Source: Tubiluchus corallicola (taxonomy: Eukaryota > Priapulida > Priapulimorpha > Priapulimorphida > Tubiluchidae). From it: a stretch of 64,000 nt of DNA. The notes beneath the pieces are model-generated. The model did not search any database, was not told the origin of the DNA, and saw nothing but the letters and a program-made list of their open reading frames with translations. The position numbers and the translations under genes are program-made. This document shows positions 1 to 10,100 of this stretch, in pieces; positions within the stretch are counted from its first letter, which is position 1, and every line of letters begins with the position of its first letter. The stretch is taken from assembly GCA_030141605.1 (NCBI GenBank), contig JAQGDQ010000224.1, forward strand, positions 1-64,000, given 5' to 3'.

Positions 1-798
1 GTACTCTGTTGCTCGCCTGTAGCATCTTTCAGTGGAACATTGAGGAGACATCACACTGTACTCTGTTGCTCGCCTGTAGCATCTTTCAGTGGAACATTGA
101 GGAGACATCACACAGTACTCTGTTGGTCGGCTGTAACATCATTCATTGGAACATTGAGGAGACAACACACAGTACTCTGTTGCTCGCCTGTAGCATCTTT
201 CAGTGGAACATTGAGGAGACATCACACTGTACTCTGTTGCTCGCCTGTAGCATCTTTCAGTGGAACATTGAGGAGACATCACACAGTACTCTGTTGGTCG
301 GCTGTAACATCATTCATTGGAACATTGAGGAGACAACACACAGTACTCTGTTGCTCGCCTGTAGCATCTTTCAGTGGAACATTGAGGAGACATCACACTG
401 TACTCTGTTGCTCGCCTGTAGCATCTTTCAGTGGAACATTGAGGAGACATCACACAGTACTCTGTTGGTCGGCTGTAACATCATTCATTGGAACATTGAG
501 GAGACAACACACAGTACTCTGTTGCTCGCCTGTAGCATCTTTCAGTGGAACATTGAGGAGACATCACACTGTACTCTGTTGCTCGCCTGTAGCATCTTTC
601 AGTGGAACATTGAGGAGACATCACACAGTACTCTGTTGGTCGGCTGTAACATCATTCATTGGAACATTGAGGAGACAACACACAGTACTCTGTTGCTCGC
701 CTGTAGCATCTTTCAGTGGAACATTGAGGAGACATCACACTGTACTAAGTTGCTGGGCTGTAGAATCATTGAGTGGAACATTGAGGAGCCATCACACA
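1..798. repeat. 57-bp satellite array, left arm
   Basis: Fourteen head-to-tail units of 57 bp. Thirteen are nearly identical and the last (742-798) has diverged. Three unit types alternate as a 171-bp higher-order repeat (1-171, 172-342, 343-513, 514-684): two units contain TAGCATCTTTCAGTGGAAC and the third contains TAACATCATTCATTGGAAC. Because 57 is a multiple of three, two forward frames stay open throughout. That is a by-product of the unit length, not evidence of a protein. The array continues past the left edge of the window. Confidence 0.95.
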
Positions 799-981
799 GT
801 ACTCGAATGTTTGATATAACTTTCACGCAAAACTTAATTGTTTGGCAATTTAAATTGTAGCATCAAGAAGAGATAGGTAATGTACAATCCGAACAGCTAA
901 AAACATATAAAACACATCATATATAATAATTAAGTCCTTTCGTCACTAAGGGTAAACAAAAAATCAAAATTTCAAGATATT
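799..981. repeat. Non-satellite part of left inverted-repeat arm
   Basis: This 183-bp segment sits between the satellite and the palindrome centre. It is matched almost base for base, inverted, at 1222-1402 (for example AAGAGATAGGTAATGTACAA on the left, with its complement near 1315-1335). One visible difference is ATTGTTTGG against ATTGCTTGG. Its innermost ~27 bp are also found, inverted, in the 3' UTR of the SENP gene near 3922-3948. Confidence 0.85.
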
Positions 982-1250
982 AACGGGCCAAGTTGTTGTG
1001 AAGACGATTCATGTACTTAAAGCATAATTATTCCACATAATCTGTACGACAGGTTGTAGAAATTGTACAATCAACGCGATAACAGCTAATGAAACAAAGT
1101 GATGACACAAGCAAATATATGTAAAAATGATCTTATGTAAATGTTTCTTTTGCACTATTGCATGAACTTGTATAAATATTGTAAATGTTTTCATAGGTAT
1201 ATATAAATTGTAATTGTGCCGAATATCTTGAAATTTTGATTTTTTTGTTT
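975..1250 (+). pseudogene. Duplicate of SENP last-exon end plus 3' UTR (palindrome centre)
   Basis: On the plus strand this reads like the antisense of 3922-4196. It holds the last codons of the SENP protease (ending ...AAGTTGTTGTGA) followed by its 3' UTR. It has a few differences from the native copy: one extra G (ACGGGCC against ACGGCC), ATAACAGC against ATAAATAGC, and small indels near 1147-1163. No catalytic exon is present, so it cannot encode a protease. It forms the central non-repeated part of the inverted repeat and points opposite to the parent gene about 3 kb away. Confidence 0.85.
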
Positions 1251-1402
1251 ACCCTTAGTGACGAAAGGACTTAATTATTATATATGTGTTTTATATGTTT
1301 TTAGCTGTTCGGATTGTACATTACCTATCTCTTCTTGATGCTACAATTTAAATTGCCAAGCAATTAAGTTTTGCGTGAAAGTTATATCAAACATTCGAGT
1401 AC
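1222..1402. repeat. Non-satellite part of right inverted-repeat arm
   Basis: Reverse complement of 799-981. It joins the duplicated SENP 3' UTR without a gap: the native UTR and this copy agree up to about 1250, then diverge (native continues TCACG, this copy ACCCTTAGTG). Confidence 0.85.
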
Positions 1403-2155
1403 TGTGTGATGGCTCCTCAATGTTCCACTCAATGATTCTACAGCCCAGCAACTTAGTACAGTGTGATGTCTCCTCAATGTTCCACTGAAAGATGCTACAG
1501 GCGAGCAACAGAGTACTGTGTGTTGTCTCCTCAATGTTCCAATGAATGATGTTACAGCCGACCAACAGAGTACTGTGTGATGTCTCCTCAATGTTCCACT
1601 GAAAGATGCTACAGGCGAGCAACAGAGTACAGTGTGATGTCTCCTCAATGTTCCACTGAAAGATGCTACAGGCGAGCAACAGAGTACTGTGTGTTGTCTC
1701 CTCAATGTTCCAATGAATGATGTTACAGCCGACCAACAGAGTACTGTGTGATGTCTCCTCAATGTTCCACTGAAAGATGCTACAGGCGAGCAACAGAGTA
1801 CTGTGTGATGTCTCCTCAATGTTCCACTGAAAGATGCTACAGGCGAGCAACAGAGTACTGTGTGATGGCTCCTCAATGTTCCAATGAATGATGTTACAGC
1901 CGACCAACAGAGTACTGTGTGATGTCTCCTCAATGTTCCACTGAAAGATGCTACAGGCGAGCAACAGAGTACTGTGTGATGTCTCCTCAATGTTCCACTG
2001 AAAGATGCTACAGGCGAGCAACAGAGTACTGTGTGATGGCTCCTCAATGTTCCAATGAATGATGTTACAGCCGACCAACAGAGTACTGTGTGATGGCTCC
2101 TCAATGTTCCACTCAATGGTTCTACAGCTGAGCAACCGAGTACTGTGTGATGGCT
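1403..2155. repeat. 57-bp satellite array, right arm
   Basis: Thirteen units of the same 57-bp satellite in opposite orientation, plus a partial unit to about 2155. The innermost unit is the same diverged type as 742-798, and the three-unit order is kept. The outermost unit (ACTCAATGGTTCTACAGCTG) has also diverged, as expected at an array edge. Confidence 0.95.
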
Positions 2156-2974
2156 TTATTGTTTTTTTTACTTTAAAATGTTTAGAAAGAACTTTGTTTA
2201 GATCAAATTTGAACAATGACATTGTTGGCCACACCATAGAAGGCTGCCGGCCACCTGTCACTGTGAGCTTTGGTCATCCAGTTAAACCAAGTTTACAGAA
2301 AATTTGCCATTTGTTTTGCAGGATACTGTTTTATCACAGTGGAGATAATTTACAGGTTTCCTATTTATAACTATTACGTGTTCGAAAATGTTTGATTTGC
2401 AAAACAGTCATTAACATAAACAATACCGATTGCAGTTTCGAGTTTTTTTAATTTCCAATACAAAAACGAACATATGTACAAGAATAAACATTTTGTAAAA
2501 TTTTAGCTGGAGGTCATCTAGCAACAGAATTTAGAGAACAACTTAAACTGGGCATTTGGACTCTTATTCTAAGAAGTTCAGGACAAGTACCATAATGGTG
2601 CTGACAGCCATACACTAAGACACAAATTATCTTTCAGCAATTTGTTTCCAAAGCCAGAATGTCCAGGCAAAAAGCCACACTCATATTCATAGATTTTGTT
2701 ATGGAATTTTTAGTACCACAATGTTAGTTTCAAAATAACAAATAGAAAACAGCGTTACAAAACATACTAAGTTAATTACGATCTTGCTTTGGCAGGCAAA
2801 TATAACACTCTTGGTTACCATTTCTTCTTGTCAGCTACATCACGATTTCAGTGTTTCAAACAATTTGGCAGTTTGACACTTTGGCAACCAATGACAAAGC
2901 AGCAACCATCAAACGCTTAAGTGGATGGTTATGGTGGGACTACTGGAACAGATAGGTTCGTTCGGATATGTATA
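2156..2974. other. Gene-free stretch
   Basis: Ordinary A+T-rich DNA. The first ~200 bases after the satellite hold a short open frame with no recognisable motif. I see no exon, RNA gene or clear repeat. Confidence 0.5.
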
Positions 2975-3175
2975 CACTCAAACCTCGTTATTACCCATTT
3001 ATTACCCCCAACTCCTTTATTACGCCAACCTCACTAAATGCCCAAGTTTTGGGGAAAATAAAGTGTCTGTGTCAGCATAGCCACATGTATTAATGCACCT
3101 CGTTATAATGTACGACTCAGTTAATGCCAACTCTTTGGCAGGCCCAAAAGTGGGTGGTACAAAGAGACTTGACTG
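2975..3175. mobile_element. Pogo/Tigger-like MITE
   Basis: The 201-bp element is flanked by TA on both sides and has imperfect ~24-bp terminal inverted repeats (left CACTCAAACCTCGTTATTAC, right end read inverted CAGTCAAGTCTCTTTGTACC). CTC-G/T-TT motifs just inside TA-flanked ends are typical of pogo/Tigger elements. There is no coding capacity. A relative with the same CACTCAAACCTC end lies at 48126-48310. Confidence 0.55.
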
Positions 3176-3921
3176 TACATCCTCAGCGGGGTAAATGGGA
3201 ATTCCCTAATAGATGAAACCACCTTTTCAAATTCATTTACTAACTAGACTCAACATTGCTTAACTTTTGCTAAACACATAGCGTAACCAATCAGCCATTA
3301 CGGTACATTTATAATGCGGTTCATTGTTTTTTAATTCACTCGAGGAGCTGTAATACCTGAAGCGGGGTCCTCAGAACAAGCAGTAACTAGCAACTAAATG
3401 AAATTAACAACGTTTACACATACTTACTAGCATATAATTTCACAATTTCTTGTTTTACCAATCAAAGATCACTCATAAACAGATTAAATAGTACATCCCA
3501 TTTATTTGAAATTTAACCCAGCAATACCTACACAAGTCTGAGCAGGCATTCTTTTGTTAGAATGTAAACATATCAATGTAAACAAATAAGCTTTTCCAAT
3601 TGCAAAAAAAACAAGTTAATTTTAAAAGAAAAGAGAGAAAGGAGCAGAACTGGCTGAAAACAAAATCATCTTGTTGAGCAAATGAGAAAATAGGAAATAG
3701 CATTTTTATTGTTGCTTTGACAACATGTAAAAAAAACAAATTATCAACAAACACTCAATTTTCTTCTTTGAGTTTCTTCATTTAACCAATCGTTAAGTAA
3801 AAGTTTTATCATTAGTGTTATCTTGGTAAGTACTTCAAAACTCAAATGTAGTAGCAAGAAGCATCAGTGGATTCCTAACCACAATGAAAAATGCTGCCTC
3901 AGCCACCAGTATACAACGTGA
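3176..3921. other. Gene-free stretch downstream of SENP
   Basis: No exon or repeat recognised. On the minus strand an AATAAA (plus TTTATT at 3705-3710) lies about 460 bases after the SENP stop codon and could be its polyadenylation signal. Confidence 0.4.
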
Positions 3922-4170
3922 AAACAAAAAATCAAAATTTCAAGATATTCGGCACAATTACAATTTATATATACCTATGAAAACATTTACAATATTTATA
4001 CAAGTTCACTGCAATAGTGCAAAGAAACATTTACATAAGATCATTTTTACATATATTTGCTTGTGTCATCACTTTGTTTCATTAGCTATTTATCGCGTTG
4101 ATTGTACAATTTCTACAACCTGTCGTACAGATTATGTGGAATAATTATGCTTTAAGTACATGAATCGTCT
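3922..4170 (-). other. SENP 3' UTR (duplicated at the palindrome)
   Basis: Sequence directly after the SENP stop codon on the minus strand. It is the native counterpart of 975-1250. Nothing else in it is recognisable as a functional site. Confidence 0.6.
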
Positions 4171-7100
4171 TCACAACAACTTGGCCGTTAATATCTCGTA
4201 CACTGTCCGTCTCCTAAAGTAAGGCATATCATCCTAAAAAAAAATCAGAACAGATTATCCCCAATTATACAAATTAAAGGTAACATCAATAAATGAAATT
4301 ACTGACTAGCACCATAATTGCAATAATGATCTATTGAGTTCATGTGAGTGCATTAATGAAGAACCTAATGTGTTAGTTATATAGAATAGAATAGAATAGA
4401 ATAGAATAGAATAGAATAGAATAGAATAGAATAGAATAGAATAGAATAGAATAGAATAGAATAGAATAGAATAGAATAGAATAGAATAGAATAGAATAGA
4501 ATAGAATAGAATAGAATAGAATAGAATATAGAATAGAATAGAATAGAATAGAATAGAATAGAATAGAATAGAATAGAATAGAATAGAATAGAATAGAATA
4601 GAATAGAATAGAATAGAATAGAATAGAATTTATCTTTTAAAGTAGAACACATTAAATTGTATACACAATATTTCCATACTGGTCCATGGCATGTTAGTAG
4701 TAATTAAAATATAAAATAGAACAGAAAACCTTAAAATTAAACTAAAGCACTAAAACAGATAAAACATAAAATACTTTGTAAAATTATATACGGACTAATA
4801 CTAAAAGTTAGATAAAGGTACTAAATTAAACAGGTTATAGTTCTTTGCCTAAATTAATACTAAAAAACAAAAATTAAACAAAAGTAGGCAGTAGTACTAA
4901 AATGAACGTACTATAAAACACTTCGTGAAATAAGACGTAAAGCAAATATCAGTTTGTAAAATGTCAGTCAATAAATCTCTGTTTAAGTGCTAAAATTTTA
5001 CCAATCAAAACGTTTGTGATACATAAAATATAGGAACATAATATTGCTAATTGCTTAGACTTATTTTCGACCTCTGAACAACTTTTGCTGAACTTCAACC
5101 CAGTAACATTGCTGCATTAAGCTGCGATTCTCCCTGGCCTGGTTCCTTGCAAATATTATTGTTCTACTGACAAGCTAGAAGCTAAGATATACAGCACTAC
5201 TTGCGATATCAACTAATAGCACACCCAATAGGAAAAAATATCAAATTGCAGCCCCATTGCTATTGAACAAGAATTTACATTTAAGCTCTCTGATTATAAT
5301 TTACAAATAATAATTTCACCAAAAAAACTGATACTAATTACAGTGTTTTTATTGGCTAAGCCAGATAAGACTAATCTGCTCACCTGTGTAAATGTTAGCG
5401 AAGCATCACGGCAAATGTATTCAGCATATCTGATAGCAAACATACCACAGTCACAAGCATTCATTTGAACTGGAATGCCCTAGGAGAGGCAATATAATAT
5501 TAATAGAGTAAGAATGATTACTATTTTGTGCAACCTTACAGCCTGTTGTTAAATTGTAAACTGATATGTAAAAATGATGACGTATTGATGAAGAATCAGA
5601 TAAGCACTTTAATGATAGAGAAAAGAACACTTACTGTGACATTGCTTAATGTCCAATCACTGAGATCACATGATTTTTTTAATTTTTCTTGACTTTCTCT
5701 AACCAGATATCTTCTATAATATAAAAATAACACTGTAAGATGTAACACGTAGCCATTCTACTAAAATTTCCTAATCACAAATAATTGTAACTTAACCAGT
5801 AGTGGTCGCATGATTCAACGAAACCCTGATTGCATCATCGGTGAGAGCTCCTGATTTCGAGAGTTGATCACAAAATAATGAAATTGATTAATTGCTGCAT
5901 AAACATTTCTAAAAGAAAATTTTTTTAAAGAATTTTTGCAATAGTTTGCATGTTTGATGAAGTGAACTAAAATGTACAAGCAAAAGAGTTCCGCAGTCAG
6001 CACACACAAATACTTCGCCAAATTCGTAAGCACGGATCAGAAAGACTGTGACAGCACGGTACCCTTGGACGAAGAAATTGGGAGCAGAAACACATTATGT
6101 CATTCTAATTCATAATCTAAGTGTCTTACAGCGAGAAGCTAGGATGTAAGCTATATGGTGACAATTTTGATCTTTGCTGAAAAGTGCCTGTGATTAATGT
6201 GATAGTGCACTAAACTCACTAATATTAGAAAACAATTTTTCATGCGAGTTTGTGATTCTAATATGCAAGAGGTACTACGTTCCGTTAACTAGATTTATAA
6301 GTGTATTGAAAAATCAATTTCAAATTGATTCACTACTCGGTACGTAATCTGGTTATTCGAATTACTGAAAACAACCAATTTTCACCACTACTAATCAGAA
6401 ATCAAAAATTTACACAGTGAAATACATTATATCTAGTTGTTAACACTAAACTACTAATATATGTAAAATATTTTAATACAGTCCAATAATTCAACAAACA
6501 TTTGATATAAATGTGTCTATTCCACAGAGATGAAAACATTAAAAATGTGAGCATGTCAAAATTGTTCACAGATAAAAATCCAGCATTTTTTCACATTACA
6601 AAATAAATACACCAGCAGTCACAGTATGCAAATTATAACAAAGTTAAACAATGCTGAGCCTGTCAACAAGTACAGGAGAGATACTGCTGGAAATGCTGAG
6701 CCTGTCAACAAGTACAGGAGAGATACTGCTGGAAATGCTGAGCCTGTCAACAAGTACAGGAGAGATACTGCTGGAAATGCTGAACCTGTCAACAAGTACA
6801 GGAAAGATACTGCTGGAAATGCTGAGCCTGTCAACAAGTACAGGAGAGATGCCGCTGGAAATGCTGAGCCTGTCAACAAGTACAGGAGAGATACTGCTGG
6901 AAATGCTGAACCTGTCAACAAGTACAGGAGAGATACTGCTGGAAATGCTGAGCCTGTCAACAAGTACAGGAGAGATACTGCTGGAAATGCTGAGCCTGTC
7001 AACAAGTACAGGAGAGATACTGCTGGAAATGCTGAGCCTGTCAACAAGTACAGGAGAGATGCTGCTGGAAATGCTGAGCCTGTCAACAAGTACAGGAGAG

Positions 7101-10100
7101 ATACTGCTGGAAATGCTGAACCTGTCAACAAGTACAGGAGAGATACTGCTGGAAATGCTGAGCCTGTCAACAAGTACAGGAGAGATACTGCTGGAAATGC
7201 TGAGCCTGTCAACAAGTACAGGAGAGATACTGCTGGAAATGCTGAACCTGTCAACAAGTACAGGAGAGATACTGCTGGAAATGCTGAGCCTGTCAACAAG
7301 TACAGGAGAGATGCTGCTGGAAATGCTGAACCTGTCAACAAGTACAGGAGAGATACTGCTGGAAATGCTGAGCCTGTCAACAAGTACAGGAGAGATACTG
7401 CTGGAAATGCTGAGCCTGTCAACAAGTACAGGAGAGATACTACTGGAAACGCTCCTCTGCCCTTCAAAACTTGGCTAAGCCACCTCTACCATTTCATCTT
7501 ATCTTAGCGGATTATCCTTGATAATCTAATAGGTTCAGCTCCTGCCACAACTATTCAGTAAGCCCAGCCATTTCATGTTGAATCTGGATTGGAGACTCCT
7601 AAACTGTATAATAGTTTATTTTAGGGCTTGAAATGACTTGACTATTTTAAAATAAGAATGATGGTAAAATTCACTTACTGTAGCAAGTGCAAACATTCCT
7701 CATTAGGGCCCTGCATAGAGTCGTAATAGTTTATAACTTTCTTTCGAAAATCTATCACCTAAAAATATTAAATTTCGCTGTATTATCCTAATGGACAATG
7801 CACAAAATGATTTCAAATATCTTTATTCAGTCATGCGCAACTCAATTTAAAACAAGGTAGATAATCATCATTTGTATTATTACCATTACCGCGATAAAGC
7901 TTTTGTGATGGCATCATGATAATGATGAATTTGCCGAACGGTGACATTGTCACTAATATTGTCATCATTATTGCTTCACCACCACCACTACCATCCAAAT
8001 CACCATCACCACCACCATCTTCATCATCACATCACCATCACCACCACCACCATCATCATCACATCACCATCACCACCACCACCATCATCACATCACCACC
8101 AGCACCATCATCACATCACCATCACCACCAGCACCATTATCACATCACCATCACCACCACCACCATCATCACATCACCACCACTACCACCACATCACCAT
8201 CACCATCACCATCACCATCTTCATCATCACATCACCATCACCACCATCATCACATCACCATCACCAACACCATTGACATCATCACGATTGTCGTACTTGT
8301 TGCTATCAACCATCATCTTCTTTGCTTAAATTTTCTCCTGGACAACTCATATTCTATACATGCTTCTGCACCTGCCTTCTCTAAGCTTTCTTAATAACTT
8401 CATTATAACACACAATCACTTACAGCGAGGCACCAGTGAATTCCTAGATGTACGGGCACGATAAGAATGTCGTAGGAAAATATATTCACTTTCCTTGTCC
8501 ACCTTTTCACAGAATCGTACCCGGAAGATTTCAACTTTGGTTGAAAGAATGTGTTGAAAGCATAGACAGACGGATACCCATCCAACTTTCCACGTTCCAC
8601 TAGCAGAGTTGTGTAAAAATTAATTACCTGAAACCGGAAATCACTATAATGGCAACATGAAATAGCGAGCAGATGTTATTTTCTAACAACAGATTGAAAT
8701 TCACTTTATATTAGTAGCAAATCAGGAGAAATGTATAAAAATCATACATAAAGTGGCCTATATTCACGGTTGGATTAAAACAACAGGAGGGTTTAAATGC
8801 TTAAAAGATTACGATGCTACAGTATATGTGTAATTCAAAATAAAACAATACTAAACTCTAACATGAAACGTTATCTTTCAAAATGAAAAAAATGCAGTAA
8901 CATTTATTTACAGTAAATGTCAGGGCAGTCAAAAGTAACATTATCCAATACCATCAAATTTTTATAAGCATTACCACACTTGAAATGTATCATCACATAT
9001 TATATAATCAATCAATGACATCATATGGGCTGTGAACAGCTCAGGCTATTCAGTAGCCAGAATCTTGATGCCATCTGTACTATCACATTGTAAAGAAACA
9101 CAAAAACTGCCACACATATTCCAGTATATTATACTTTCGGGTAATTATTGTATTTGAATAAACTGTGTGGAACTCTTCTTAACCCGAGGCCCAAAGCACG
9201 TGTTTATTTTGCTTAACGGTTAATCCAGGGGTGCCTATAATCAAAACAGTGTTACTTAAACTGAGCGTCTGTCTCTTATTTCTACAAAGTGACAACCAAA
9301 CAAAAATCCTCAGGAGACGAAAAATAAAAAAAATCATTCATTAAGTAAGAAAGGCTGTTTTCACATTTGGCCCAGCCCACCCATATGTACATTATAGAGC
9401 AGACTACAAATTTCGCTTAAATGAACATGGGATTTTCTCTAAACTTATTAAATGAACATTAATTAAACTGAACAATTAATAAATCTCAAAAATGATAAAT
9501 CTACTTCGGCTTTCCGGATATATATATATATATATCCTGAATTCTTATAATGTAATAGAGAAATCATTGTTTTTGGTGCAGCTTTTGAACGTGATGCTTT
9601 TGAATATTAGGATTAAAAATGAAGATGATATGGTACAACAGTGTAACTCGCTTTTTTACAATTTTTACTGGAAATGTGGAGTGTCACATCACATTTTCTA
9701 CGTTCAAATAATCTGGAAAATAAGTTACATACTTCGTCATTTAGCCAGTTGAGTCCTGCTAGTGTATGCATATCCTTCCTGGTAATTGATAAGCGGAAAG
9801 CATCGACTAGCACCTCTCCCGGTGGATGGGGCCGCAAAGCTGTGTTAATTTTACTCTCCATCTCGGGCGTCAATTCTACAGAAGCAAATTCATTGCATTC
9901 AATGTTATTAAGAACGCGATGCTATAAACATCGAAAACTGGAAAACTGTATGAAATAATCTGTATAAGATAATAGTTCTCAATCAATTTTATAAAATCCA
10001 TTAGCTGATTGGCTATTATGGTATCATTTTTGGTTGTTATTATTTTTGTGTTCTTCATTTCTCCTTCTTAATTCATGGAAAAGTTTGCTGTTTAGTTGTG

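Noticed and set aside
9-860. Long repetitive open frames over the 57-bp satellite (also 1341-2261)
   Set aside because: The unit length is a multiple of three with no stop in two frames. There is no codon bias, domain or splice context.
6650-7449. CRISPR-like array
   Set aside because: Units are contiguous without variable spacers and the genome is eukaryotic.
6619-7507. Peptide repeats [14 protein letters not shown] or [14 protein letters not shown] as a protein gene
   Set aside because: It is a minisatellite inside a SENP intron, open in several frames on both strands.
7916-8329. Histidine-rich protein
   Set aside because: Low-complexity ATC/ACC triplet array in an intron. Alternative frames give equally biased peptides.
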